DNA of 64,000 bases from contig JAWHQI010000170.1 of NCBI GenBank assembly GCA_033032865.1, positions 1,237,001 to 1,301,000 of the forward strand, given 5' to 3'. Both the position numbers and the translations under genes were made by a program. The notes under the pieces are model-generated. The model searched no databases, was not told where the DNA came from, and was given only the letters and a program-made list of their open reading frames with translations. Position 1 is the stretch's first letter, and every line of letters starts with the position of its first letter. Positions 19,599-30,976 of the stretch are shown one piece after another. The stretch is from Dactylorhiza incarnata (lineage: Eukaryota > Streptophyta > Magnoliopsida > Asparagales > Orchidaceae).

Positions 19599-20855
19599 TG
19601 GGTCACTGAGGACCCTACTGTGGAGTTGGAGTTATCTCCAAGTGCTCCATCGCCATCTGGCTCAGGAGGAGCATCTGGCTCAGGAGGAGCTTCTGGCTCA
19701 GGGGGAGCTACGAACTCAAGAAGCAGGGAGAGCACCGCTTCAGGAGGAGTTCAGAGAGGAGCTCAAGCAGAGGAGTCTACCAGAGTGGTAGATAGTGGCC
19801 AAGCCTTGAGGAGGTCGAAGAGGACGATCGTCCCGCCTGCTCGCTATAAGGAGGGGAACTTCGTGAGTCTGGTTTCCTGCTTCTTCGCAGGACCACTCGA
19901 TGAGAGGGAACCTGCCTGCTTTGAGGATGCAGCTGGCATCAAGGAGTGGGACGCGACCATGATCGACGAGATGAAGGATCTTGGTGAACTGCACCATTTC
20001 CTTGGCCTCCAAGTAGAGAAGAGAATAGGCGGACTGGATCTTTCCCAGAGGGCATATGCCGAGAGGATCGTCGAAAGATTCGGCATGAAGGAGGGGAAGA
20101 GCAGTTCCGTTCCTCTGGAGGCGGGGCTAAAGCTTCGGAAGGAAGAAGGGAGGATTCTTCCTGATCCGAAGATCTTTCGGGCACTGGTGGGGAGTCTTAT
20201 ATACTTGACTATCACAAGGCCGGACATTGCCTTTGTTGTCGGCCGAGTTAGTCGGTATATGCAGGAGCCGCGGAAGCCTCATCTGGAGGCAGCCAAAGGG
20301 ATTCTGAAGTATGTGAAGGGCACCCTTGAGATGGGGTTGTCCTATGAGGAGAAGTCTAACTTCAAGCTGCACGGGTACACAGATGCAGACTATGGAGGTG
20401 ACGCTGATGATCGCAAGTCGACATCAGGGTATGTGTTCTTGTGTGGAGCAGCCGCTATCTCGTGGTGTAGCAAGAAGCAGGACTCCATTTCCCTTTCTAC
20501 CACGGAGGCCGAGTACAAGGCGTCGTCCTTAGCAACTCAGGAGTGTGTCTGGCTAAGGAGACTAGTGGAGGATGTGGACGAGGAGGTCAGCGGACCTACT
20601 GTGCTACGCGGGGACAATGAGAGTGCATTGAAACTGGTAACCAATCCAGTGTGTCATGCAAGGACCAAGCACATTGAGATCGAGCATCACTTCATCAGAG
20701 AGAAGGTGCTGAGTGGCTTGATCACTGTGGAGCATGTACGAAGTGAAGACAACCTTGCGGACATATTCACAAAGCCCCTATCTGCGGGGCCATTCCGGAG
20801 GCTTCGCTCATTGCTTGCAGTTGTTACCGGAGCTCACTTCAAGGGGGAGTGTTAG
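19599..20855 (+). pseudogene. pol: Copia RT/RNase H with in-frame deletion of the RT core
   Basis: The start holds an integrase-RT linker with Gly/Ser repeats (GGASGSGGASGSGGA). The RT N-terminal motif KEWDATMIDEM (about 19940-19973) is joined directly to the palm-C motif KDLGELHHFLGL (19974 on). The roughly 200 residues normally between them, including the YVDD box, are gone without a frameshift. The rest is normal: SLIYLTITRPDIAF, and RNase H with TDADYGGD, SWCSKKQDSISLSTTEAEY and KHIEIEHHFIRE. The frame ends at TAG 20853-20855 in the first bases of the 3' LTR. Confidence 0.93.
20841..20849 (+). other. Polypurine tract of the copia element
   Basis: AAGGGGGAG directly precedes the 3' LTR start. 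Confidence 0.85.
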
Positions 20856-21518
20856 ATTTTTGAAGTGAGTTGTCGCCCGACGACAGTGGCTGTCGCCCCA
20901 GCGATAGCTGGCGAGTATCCTACTCGCCGCCGAGTAGGCTTTTGCCTATAAATAGAGGGGTACCCCCCTCCCCCCCTAAAGATGACCAATTCTGAAAGTG
21001 GCGAGCATAGTCATCAGAAGTGGCGAGTATCATCAACTCTGAGCGAGTTAGAGATACCAGAGCGCAACCTGGCGAGCATCGGACTTGGAGCGAGTTCGAC
21101 GAGCTCCCTTGAGCGAGTAGCGAGTAGTGGAGATATCGCCCGGCGACAGCCGATATCGCCCAAGTGACAGCGAAGAAAGCGAGGAAGCGTGCGCGACGAG
21201 CGTGCGAGTATCCTGGAGTGCGAGCAGCGAGCTTGCGGGTATCTGGAGTGCGAGCAGCGAGGATCAGAGATATCACCCGGCGACAGCCGATATCGCCCCG
21301 GCGACAGTGAGGAGCGAGTATCACCAACCTGGTGTGCTCGGGAGAAGAAGCGGACCTTGTCCGTGACCTTGTCTTACCTTCTATTGGCTGTTGTGATTCA
21401 AGTTGGATGCAACTTGTATTCAGCCGTGTTTATTTGTAATTTGGTTGTCTAGTTGGAATATAGCCTTCTTTGTTCATCGTTGGTACACTTGATTGGTAAC
21501 AAACTCAAAAAATCAACA
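20850..21518 (+). repeat. 3' LTR of the copia element
   Basis: 669 bp, pairs with 1556-2225. It has a TATA-like CTATAAATA at 20946-20954. It is followed by the TSD ACAAC (21519-21523). Confidence 0.94.
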
Positions 21519-21698
21519 ACAACAACACTAGCTCTCCTCCTTGAGGGCCTTGTTCTTAGTCAGGATGTTGCCGGCGGCCGCGAGGAAGAGCGGAGGAAGA
21601 CGGCGAGGAGAAGAGCGGTGCTGGAGGAAAACCTAGATCCGCGACATGCAAGAGGGAATAAGGTCGTCGCGGGGGTAATCTATTGTTTCTTACTTTTC

Positions 21699-21847
21699 AC
21701 GACGCTTTAAAATAAAAGCGTCGCCAAATCATGTTTATCAAACGTTACCCACGTTTTTAACAATAAACGCCGCGAAATGCAAAAATCAATAGCTACGTTT
21801 TAAAAAGCGTCGCAAAAACGCCACTATAAGTCTACTTTGTTGTAGTG
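21699..21847 (+). mobile_element. Terminal region of a CACTA-like DNA transposon (one end only)
   Basis: The sequence ends TACTTTGTTGTAGTG (21833-21847), the reverse complement of a CACTACAACAAAGTA terminus. Before it lies a subterminal region full of ACGTTT / AAACG(T/C) / GCGTCG motifs, including CGACGCTTT facing AAAGCGTCG at 21701-21724. That is the usual make-up of plant En/Spm termini. The other terminus and a transposase were not found, so this is a fragment or a copy whose far end was lost. Confidence 0.55.
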
Positions 21848-22655
21848 AGTGAGCACACTGAAGTATTTCAGATGCTATCTGATGAAGGCCAAAGATTAAC
21901 AGTTGTCAGTCATTCCAAACTTGATGACTTACACAATTATTTTATTCAAAAGCTGATTTGGGTATCATTCCGAAAAGGAGTACGTACTGAGGTTGCTGAT
22001 ATGTGTCATGATATTATGATCATTATGTTTGAATATTTTTACTATATATTCCTATATTAATATATAAAATGATATATATTTTTTTGTTTTTAAAACTTTA
22101 ACAGGAACAACAGCAGATCTAGATATATGAACAGCAACAATAATAAAATTGCATGAAGGGATGAGAAATAAAAGAGAGGAAATATATAGTTTAGAATCGA
22201 GCCTGGGTAAGGCGTGTGATCACTGCCCTAAAGAAGTTGCACCACCCTCCGGCAGGGCTTTCAACCGATGCTCACTCCTCCAAGGTACAACACCCGGCTA
22301 GATCCCGAAACTCCGATGTGCGCGGACACCGAAGAAGCACAGAGCACCCGAACAACCACTTGATGAAGCAAATGTGAAGAAAAGGAATCACGTAGAAGAT
22401 CGTCGGAAAAGAGAGAGTAGAAGAGTGTATTGGAGCGATCGTTCTTTCTGAGAAGAACGACAATATATAAAGACAGAAATCACCGGAAAGGAATCTCGGA
22501 AAACGGCAATATTAAAACCGTAATAAATATTAACAGTTATAGTTGGAAAGCACGTAATAACATTGATAATTTCCAACGTAAGTAATGGCGAGAAACACGC
22601 GTAAAGAGCGGTTAAGAATACGCGTAAAAAACGGTAGAACGCGTGAAAGCAATTC

Positions 22656-22850
22656 GACGTTGCGTCGACATCATATCGACGCTACGTCGAGTTCTATCGA
22701 CGCAAGCCTTATCGACGCAAGCGTCGAGTTCTATCGACGCATGCGTCGAATTCCTTTCGACGCCACGCCAACTCCAGCGGCTTGACGACGCTACGTCGAA
22801 ATCTATTCGACGCAGCTCCGAATTCTAGTCGACGCAACTCCGAGTAAAAA
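22656..22850. repeat. Cluster of TCGACG-type short palindromic motifs
   Basis: Over about 195 bp, variants of TCGACGC(T/A)(A/T)CGTCGA and TTCTATCGACGCA recur about ten times with irregular spacing. The motif is palindromic (GCGTCGAC, CGACGCATGCGTCG). Its base composition differs from the AT-rich surroundings. Confidence 0.75.
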
Positions 22851-22927
22851 TTCTGAAATTATTTTGTACAAAAAATACAATTCAATTATTCCCCAAATCC
22901 CAAATCCCAAATCCGGATCCGGTCCGG

Positions 22928-22949
22928 TGTGTGCGCGCGCGCGCGTGTG
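22928..22949. repeat. GC/GT dinucleotide microsatellite
   Basis: A run reading GTGTGTGCGCGCGCGCGCGTGTG, with potential for left-handed DNA. Confidence 0.85.
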
Positions 22950-23806
22950 GTTCATAGTTTCTCCTTATGTTCTTTTGAACAAATAAGAAGGTGTGAAAAC
23001 ATTCGAGGATATCCCTCGCGTGTCTAACGAGTTCAACCAAAGCGAGATCCGTGCATCCACAAGCAAAATTACAAATATCAATTTATGAGATAACAATAAT
23101 AAAGTAGCTTGAACGTTCGAGGTAAGCTCTTACTAATTAAGTGAATCACATATGATTAAGCTAATAAATGGAGCAAGGAAAAGGGCGGAGTTTACCATGC
23201 ATACGTGAAACTACGGTCGAAGGAGTCCACCCCAAACTCAGTTGCACATGGAGGTTAACAATGGCTGGAAATGGACTCGGGTTGCACTGTTAAACTCTTT
23301 GGCTAGAGAGCTAATAAGCAAGGTGGGACTAAAGGTTCATCCTTTCATTCATGAAAGATTTCCCTCCAAATATTTGGATTCCCTCCAAGTTTGGTTTTGA
23401 GCTTTTCCATCATAATGAGGAGCCCAAACACCAAACACCATTTAGCTCCAATCAAAACATTTAATTTATAATATTTTATAAATAAAATTTCTAACACATT
23501 ACTTATATCATTTCAAACTTGATGATGTATTGGTCACAGCTTGTTGTATCATTCCAAACTTTATGGTATAACACAATTGTGAAACGTTTAGTAATAATCT
23601 AAATAATCGAAGGAACGTGGTTTGATTCTATGAAATCAATTGTCCAATTTTGTGTAAATTAGATAGAGATGTTGATATGTGATTCTCTCTTTCTAGTTAG
23701 AGTGTTACGTTCTTTTACTGCTAGAACCAATCACTTTACTTTTGATAGCAAATGTTTGAATTTATAGAGATTTGTCTTATGACATTCTTATTGTAATTGT
23801 TTGCAG

Positions 23807-23874
23807 ATCAAATGGAGAATGAAGGAAAGAGAGTTGATTTCGACCCAGATGACGATGATCTGATGTTTGCTTAG
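23807..23874 (+). pseudogene. Possible terminal exon of an unidentified gene
   Basis: A pyrimidine-poor but plausible acceptor (TTGTTTGCAG) precedes an open stretch reading QMENEGKRVDFDPDDDDLMF and ending at TAG 23872-23874. An AT-rich 3'-UTR-like region follows. The acidic tail looks like the end of a real protein but I recognise no family, and no upstream exon was found. Coincidence is possible. Confidence 0.25.
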
Positions 23875-24069
23875 ACCAGTGATCAGTTATCTATTTTGTG
23901 TTTTCAGTTTTACTTACTGTTTTTGTTTGGAGCCTTTTGTTTGAGTTTAGATTTATCTGTATTCTAAAACTTATGTTTGTGTTTCTGAAAAACTATGCTT
24001 TGTCGTTATTAACTTTTATTTTAAGTAATCTATCATGAGATATCATTTATATACAATATAAGAGGAGAT

Positions 24070-24246
24070 TGTTGATATATATTTATATAAATGTGAACAG
24101 ATACTTAATAGGTTTGGTGTGGATCCGGTAGACATCCAATAACCCGTCGGGGATTTAAGGTTACGCCTATAAATACTCCTGTTGGGGACAACGTGAAGGT
24201 CGTTCCAAACTTGAAGGCCACGCGGGATGCTTCGAGCGCACCAACA
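24070..24246 (+). mobile_element. Short (177-bp) LTR-like sequence, TGTTG...CAACA
   Basis: It starts TGTTGATATATA right after a purine stretch (AAGAGGAGAT, a PPT look-alike) and ends GCACCAACA, with a TATA-like CCTATAAATA inside. Its right end coincides exactly with the start of homology to the 3' flank of the intact glycosyltransferase (24247 matches about 60819). This suggests a 3' LTR of a small or truncated element. No second LTR or TSD was found. Confidence 0.45.
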
Positions 24247-24440
24247 TATTCTTGATGTTTTTTCGTTTTTTTTAATTAATCTATCATAATATTGATTTTG
24301 TACTTGGAATTTTAAAACTAAATATTGATTTAGCGATGGTGGCTTCACTACCGCACTAGGTGTGCTTTGCGATATGCGAGATATAAAATTGAAGCAATCA
24401 TTCGGGTTAATTATAGCAGAGTATGCGGGGGAGCATAAAT
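24247..24440 (-). other. 3' flank of the left glycosyltransferase copy (outer part)
   Basis: Colinear with 60819-61015 downstream of the intact gene (shared phrases AACTAAATATTGATTTAGCGA and TTCGGGTTAATTATA). It belongs to the gene duplication unit, now separated from its gene by the minisatellite and the 28.8-kb insertion. Confidence 0.85.
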
Positions 24441-25152
24441 GTTGAATTAATTAATTCGCCAATTGCAGAGTTTATTGAACTCCAAGAGCAAAGTTTTGGT
24501 TATTCAAACAAGCTCTGTTGAATTAATTAATTCGCCAATTGCAGAGTTTATTGAACTCCAAGAGCAAAGTTTTGGTTATTCAAACAAGCTCTGTTGATTT
24601 AATTAATTCATCAATTGCAGAGTTTATTGAACTCTAAGAGCAAAGTTTTGGTTATTCAAACAAGCTCTGTTGAATTAATTAATTCGTCAATTGCAGTTTA
24701 TTGAACTCCAAGAGCAAAGTTTTGGTTATTCAAATAAGCTCTGTTGAATTAATTAATTCACCAATTGCAGAGTTAATTGAACTCCTAGAGCAAAGTTTTG
24801 GTTATTCAAACAAGCTCTGTTGAATTAATTAATTCGCCAATTGCAGAGTTTATTGAACTCCAAGAGCAAAGTTCTGGTTATTCAAACAAGCTCTGTTGAA
24901 TTAATTAATTTGCCAATTGCAGAGTTTATTGAACTCCAAGAGAAAAGTTTTGGTTATTCAAACAAGTTCTGTTTAATTAATTAATTCGCCAATTGCTGAG
25001 TTTATTGAACTCCAAGAACAAAGTTTTGGTTATTCAAATAACCTCTGTTGAATTAATTAATTCACCAATTGCAGAGTTTATTGAACTCCTAGAGCAAAGT
25101 TTTTGTTATTCAAACAAGCTCTGTTGAATTAATTATTTCGCCAATTGCAGAG
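24441..25152 (-). repeat. 76-bp minisatellite, left part (about 9.4 copies)
   Basis: Unit starts recur every 76 bp from 24441 (GTTGAATTAATTAATTCGCC then AATTGCAGAGTTTATTGAAC). The array is cut at 25152 by solo LTR F and continues at 53919. On the minus strand each unit contains AGAGCTTGTTTGAATAACC, which includes the last codons and stop codon of the glycosyltransferase CDS. The array is therefore built from the end of that gene plus its 3' UTR. Confidence 0.93.
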
Positions 25153-26530
25153 TGTAACATCCCCCAAACAACTCGACGCCTAGAGTGGTTTTGTCATGAC
25201 TAGGTCATGAGAAAACCCTAGGAAGCTTGAAGAGACCACTTGGCCTTAGGCTTGAAGGGGAAGAGCACCTTGGTCTGCAAATAACAATTTCTACTTACCA
25301 TGCTTAGGGTTGGAATTTATGGCCTCTCCTTGGTCCTTTGACCCCACCATAACATTCCTAACCCATTAGGGGTCCCTTAGAGCACTAAGGGCCCATTGGG
25401 GTCAACCAAAGAGGTCAAGTTGATCAAAGTCAACATTAACCCCCGATTGGTCAAAGTAGCCTAATCAGGGTCAATTGACCTCCACCATGACAAATTGGCC
25501 TTGCCCCTACCCTTATAAGTATATTAGGTACCCAATGGACCAAAAAGCCCTATTATGGGGTCACCAATTTGACTAATTTCACTTAAGTCAACAATAGCCC
25601 TGTTTTGTCAAATTGCCCTATTGCGAGTCAATTGGCCTCCACCTTGCCAAATTGACCATACCTAGACCTTCCTAACCCTTATGGGAGGCCAATGGGTCAC
25701 TAGCCACCCATGGGGCCACCCCAAATGGTCAAATTGACCAAAGTCAACTCCACCCTAAATTTAGGTCAAAATAAACTATTTTGACCTAATCAAGCCCAAT
25801 TCACTTGGGCTAGACCCAATTTAGGTGGTCCGCTAGCTAATGGGTCTTGGAGTTATTGAATTGGCCATTCAATTTCAGAGAATTCGACTAGGAGAGAGAA
25901 AACAACATTTTCCCCAAAAATGGTGGAGAGGGAAAGAGATGATTAATGACATTCATGGCCAAGGGAGGCCAATTGATCTCCAAATTGATGAGGATTCATC
26001 TCCTCTGGATGTTACAAGAAGTTTAGGAGTTTTTCCATCCCACATGGGGCTGAATTCGGAGGTTTTCACCATGGCCGAAAATGGCCATTAATGGCCATCA
26101 TGGCAATTGATGTCATGATTCTCCCTCTCCCCCAATTGAACATTATAACTCCTTTAGAGGACTGAGAGGATCATTTCCCCCCACTTACTTGAAGAGATCG
26201 AGCTTGTTGGTGTGGAGGATGCAATGGATCCAAAGCTTGAGGCCGGCCATGGAGGACCACCCAATCGGCAAGGCATCAAGGCTCCACACAGGTCTGGTTC
26301 TTCTCCTCTACTCTAGTGGATAGATCCACATCTACTGCTTGCAAGGTTTAAGGCCAATTGGCCCTAAATCATGTTGGCCGAAAACTCCATTTTTGGAGAT
26401 TTTTCTTCTTGCCTACACTGTTGGTTCCGACCACCACCGGCCTGCCGAGACCTCCTATCGCCGGCCACCACCTCAAGGAAGTTGGTGGTGGCATTGGTCG
26501 GCCGGGGAGGGGCGTGGGTGGATGGGAAAA

Positions 26531-27913
26531 TGATAACTTCCAAAATGAAGTTATCTTGAGCCTGATTTTTATCTGCTTTTTGTCATAATATGCGATAAAC
26601 AAGAGCAAGAAGGAGATAATGTTGAAAGATTCTTATTTGTAGTCATTATTAGCACTCTTGTATTATTTTTCTCAGGTATTATGAAGAAATCCTATTGTGG
26701 GTGGAATGATAAGCTGAATTGTAAGGTCGATGTTGTCCATTCGAGCATATTTTGGCAACTAGAAATAGTTTGAAACAAATGTGCCGATTTGTTGCGAACT
26801 GGTGGTACATATTTTATTTTTTTATTGGAACGTACTTGATTTTTTGTTGTATGCATCAAATATTACTCTCAGATCTTGTGGGCCCGCCTTCTACTCTAAA
26901 GAAGAGATAGGATAAAATCTGAATCCAGCCCTGATTTGACAAGAGAAAAGCAAGGATGGCAGACCTGATTTGACAAGAGAAAAGAAGGGCTGATCCCATT
27001 GGACCAAAATAATACGCAAGAACCAGGAAGAAAAAGAAAGCAATTAATTCGGCCAGAAAGGAAGAAGGGAAGAGGGAGATTATTCGAAGAACCAGAAAGG
27101 AAGAAGGAAGAGGATTTTCGGCTAGGAAGGAGAAGAGTTCATTCCGGACTTGTATTTTCATGATGCTCTGTAAGATCTTTTTAATTTTGGGTTGTATCTC
27201 CATGAGCATGAACTAATTTCCTTAATCTTGTGTTGTGATGGTACTTTGTATGATGAAATGAGGGTGTTTTAATTTCACTTTGTGAATGGTTTTGTGATTG
27301 TTCTTTATCAAATCTATGATCTATATCTTATAACTTTTGGCCAAAGTTTTATTATTTTACTGCGTTTCATAAATCGAGAGACGAGTTGCGCAAGTGTGTC
27401 ATGGATTTGATATAGCGCTTGAAGAGTGAAAGAGATTTCCTATTGGCGTTAGCAACTTGGATTTGTAGGCTTAATGCGATCTTTTATTGCACCTTAGTTA
27501 GAGATGACAAGGGGAATGACGGATTAGGGAGCTCCGATATCGAGAGATTTGAGTTTCTAATTTCAAATCGTTGCAAGACACTTCACTAAGCATCAGTCAC
27601 AAAGTCACCTTCATAACTCCATTGCATTATACAAAATAAGTCGCAAAACAAGATTATCTTCCTCATTTGTTAGAAATCAATTTCTCAAGTAAGCGTAGTC
27701 GGTTATAATTAGAAGTAATTACTATTAGTTGTTTTATTTAAGCAAATCACCGTTATCGGTTCGCTTGGATTTAAAGAAAAGCCATAGCTAGTATTTGCGA
27801 ACTCTGAATTCATCAATCTCCCTGTGGAGACGATCTCTACTCACTTCATACAACTTGATCTGACGCATTCTCTTGCATTTAAAATAAGCATTCGTTCACA
27901 AAAACGCTTATCA
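26531..27913 (+). repeat. 5' LTR of element G
   Basis: 1,383 bp from TGATAACTTCC to CGCTTATCA. Its last 839 bp (27075-27913) match the 3' LTR remnant 30138-30976. A duplicated phrase CCTGATTTGACAAGAGAAAA occurs at 26929 and 26962. Confidence 0.88.
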
Positions 27914-28058
27914 AGTTTGGCGTCGTTGTCAGGGAGGCGCAACGAATTTAGTGTTTGTCTTGCAATATTAGTGACGCTTAGTATTTGGAGCTCAAGTTTT
28001 AGTTTTAGTTTGTTTGTTTTTATTATTGTTCTTTTTGTTTGTTGTTATTTTGTGGTGC

Positions 28059-30137
28059 ATGTCTAGGTATCGTTCGGTAGAACTAATCCCGTTAAATTTT
28101 GGGATTGAACGAACGTGTAGACAAAATCGAAAGTCAGTAAGGTTGGAAAACACTAGGCAGCTCACTATGGATCTAAATGGTCAGAATAATGATAATAATA
28201 TTCAAGACGAAGGTCAAGATATAGGTGGTCAGGTAGAACACAATGGGCACCCGAATGAGAATAGAAGAACGTGCCGCGATTATAACATGCCTTTACGAGG
28301 GGGAATTCAATTTAGCATCACTAGACCCGCCATTGAAGCTAATAACTTTAAAATCGATTCAACTACTATGCAATTAGTTCAACATAATAAATTTGGCGGA
28401 CTAAATCATGAAGACCCCAACTCACATTTAAGAACTTTTATTGAAATATGCGATACATTCAAGATTAATGGTGCGTCTGAGAAGTAATCAAACTTTGCTT
28501 GTTTCCTTTCTCATTAGAAGGAAAAGCAAAAGATTGGCTACACTCAATGCCTAATGCTTCTATCACCACCTGGACATCTTTGGTAGAAAAATTCTTAGCT
28601 AAGTATTTTCCTCCCTCTAAGACTGCAAAATTGACGCGTGATATATCGACATTTATGCAAGGGAATGGAGAAACGTTGTATGACGCGTGGGAAAGGTTCA
28701 AGGAGCTATTGCGGAAGTGTCCCCATCATGGCTTAGTCATTCATCAACAGGTATGGACCTTCTACAATGGTCTCCAGACGTCCACAATGATTCAAGTAGA
28801 CGGAGCAGCGGGAGGTACTCTAATGAATAAGTATCTGGAGGATGCCTACTCAATATTGGAAGACTTATCTTCCAATAACTTTCATTCTCTAGACCGACAA
28901 GGACCTTCTTCATCAGGTGTATACCAAGTAGATCAATTGACATCATTCGGCGTTAATGACCGCTCAATTTAACTCGATGAACAAGAGATTAGATGCCTTG
29001 CAATTAAACCAAAGTCAAATGACTCTCCAAGCAAATAGCATATCCAACCCATTGCCCATTATTAGTCCCTCACTCATCGTCGAACAACTAATCATCCATA
29101 ACGAAGAAGCCAACTACATTAGCGGTCATCAAAGACAAAACAACAACGCTTTTTCAAATAGTTACAACCCCGAGTGGCGAAACCACCCCAACTTTTCATG
29201 GAAAAATAATTCTGGAATGACCCCATCACATTTATTCAACTCAAATCCTAATCAACATCAAAATCAAACTCTTAATCAACAAGGGGCGCCTAGGAAATTA
29301 ACATATGCCTTATAATAGAATCCATGCAAAAAATGATGCTCGCGTATCTAGTTTAGAAGGATCTTTGCACATAATTGAATCTCAATTGGGTCAAATAGCT
29401 AATGTGTTGAGCCTTAGACCACAAGGTACACTCCCCGCAGATACAGTCCCAAATCCAAAGGGTGATACTCAACAATGTAAAGCAGTGGTGTTGTGGAGTG
29501 GGAAAGAGTTAGAGAATGGTAATGTGAAGGAGTACCCCAAGAAAAGTAGAGTCGAGGATATGTGTGATAGTGATATTCCTAGCAAGATGAATGAGGAACC
29601 TAGGCTTAATGGTGATGGTAAGGATGAGAACGAAGTAGAAATAGTGGAGGAAAATCGGAACGAAACAAAATTTGAATCCGTAAAGAAAAAAGAAAGTGAA
29701 ATTGTATACCCGCCGCCACCTTTCCCCCAAAGGTTGAGAAAAAGCAAGTTGGATCACCAATTTCAGACATTTTTAGAAATATTTAAGAAACTGCAAATTA
29801 ATATTCCTTTTGCGGAGGCCCTTGAACAAATGACAAGTTACGTCAAGTTTCTGAAAGATACCCTTACGAAAAAGAGAAAATTTAGACTAAACGAAACAGT
29901 GGCACTCACTCACGAGTGTAGTGCAATCTTTCAAAAACTTCCGCAAAAATTAAAAGATCCGGGAAGTTTTACTATACCTTGTTCTATTGGGTATCTATTT
30001 GTAGGACAAGCATTATGTGATCTTGGGGAAAGTATTAACCTATTGCTGCTTTCTATCTTTAGGAAGTTGGGATTGGGTGAGATCACAAAATCATCGCTCA
30101 CCTTGCAATTAGCGGATAAAACTCTTGTTTATCCGAA
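28059..30137 (+). pseudogene. gag: Athila-type gag and start of protease, several frameshifts
   Basis: Frame 1 (28059-28487) starts MSRYRSVELIP and includes NPHEDPN-like HEDPNSHLRTFIEICDTF, then hits TAA. Frame 2 (28499-28972) carries the core gag motifs FSLEGKAKDWLHSMP, FLAKYFPPSKTAKL and AWERFKELLRKCPHHGL. A third frame (28956-29315) and a fourth (29305-30137) continue. The last one has KLPQKLKDPGSFTIPCSIG and the protease-like CDLGESINL (Asp codon at 30019), the D-L-G form usual in this lineage. The coding region stops in ADKTLVYPKE where the deletion joins LTR DNA. Confidence 0.88.
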
Positions 30138-30976
30138 GGAGATTATTCGAAGAACCAGAAAGGAAGAAGGAAGAGGAATTTCGGCTAGGAAGGAGAAGAG
30201 TTCATTCTGGACTTGTATTTCCATGATGCTCTGTAAGATCTTTTTAATTTTGGGTTGTATCACCATGAGCATGAACTAATTTCCTTAATCTTGTGTTGTG
30301 ATGGTACTTTGTATGATGAAATGAGGGTGATTTAATTTCACTTTGTGAATGGTTTTGTGATTGTTCTTTATCAAATCTATGATCTATATCTTAGAACTTT
30401 TGTCCAAAGTTTTATTGTTTTACTGCATTTCATAAATCGAGAGGCGAGTTGCGCAAGTGTGTCATGGATTTGATATAGCGCTTGAAGAGTGAAAGAGATT
30501 TCCTATTGGCGTTAGCAACTTGGATTTGTAGGCTTAATGCGATCTTTTATTGCACCTTAGTTAGAGATGACAAGGGGAATGAAGGATTAGGGATCTCTGA
30601 TATCGAGAGATTCGGATTTCTAATTTCAAATTGTTGCAAGACACTTCACTAAGCATCAGTCACAAAGTCACCTTCATAACTCCATTGCATTATACAAAGG
30701 AAGTCGCAATACAAGATTATCTTCCTCATTTGTTAGAAATCAATTTCTCAAGTAAGCGTAGTCGGTTATAATTAGAAGTAATTACTATTAGTTGTTTTTA
30801 TTTAAGCAAATCACCGTTATCGATTCGCTTGGATTTAAAGAAAAGTCATAGCTAGTATTTGCGAACTCTGAATTCATCACGTCCCCGTGGAGACGATCTC
30901 TACTCACTTTATACAACTTGATCTGACGCGTTCTCTTGCGTTTAAAATAAGCATTCGTTCACATAAACGCTTATCA
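30138..30976 (+). repeat. Truncated 3' LTR of element G
   Basis: 839 bp, about 97% like 27075-27913. The joint with pol lies in a shared GGAGATTATTCG, so the deletion used short homology. Confidence 0.88.

Larger units (their letters stand above)
1556..21518 (+). mobile_element. Ty1/copia LTR retrotransposon, interrupted by a nested gypsy element
   Basis: Both LTRs start TGTTAGATTTTTGAAG and end in AATCAACA. The 5-bp direct repeat ACAAC flanks the element at 1551-1555 and 21519-21523. A primer-binding site follows the 5' LTR and a purine tract precedes the 3' LTR. Coding order in the interior is gag, protease, integrase, RT/RNase H, which is the copia order. Removing the nested gypsy element leaves about 4.95 kb, normal for the superfamily. 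The copy is non-functional: two in-frame stops in gag, a frameshift before integrase, one stop after integrase, and loss of the RT core. The LTRs differ at about 17 sites plus small indels in about 660 bp by eye, more than those of the element nested inside it. Confidence 0.95.
21848..24069. other. Mostly non-coding DNA between the CACTA end and the short LTR
   Basis: No complete gene was recognised. A 216-bp open frame at 21845-22060 is too short to assign. Similar short phrases (CATT(C/T)CAAACTTGATGA) occur at 21913 and 23511, hinting at rearranged duplicates. The TCGACG cluster, a GC/GT microsatellite and a possible terminal exon are listed separately. Confidence 0.5.
26531..30976 (+). mobile_element. 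Athila-like Ty3/gypsy element 'G', internally deleted
   Basis: The ends are TGATAA...TTATCA with TSD GAAAA at 26526-26530 and 30977-30981. A degenerate Athila-type PBS (TTTGGCGTCGTTGTCAGGG, about 27916) follows the 5' LTR. Athila-type gag and protease remnants are present, but RT, RNase H, integrase and the first ~544 bp of the 3' LTR are missing. Confidence 0.9.

Noticed and set aside
26856..27209. 117-codon minus-strand frame
   Set aside because: Lies wholly in the LTR of element G and is low-complexity.
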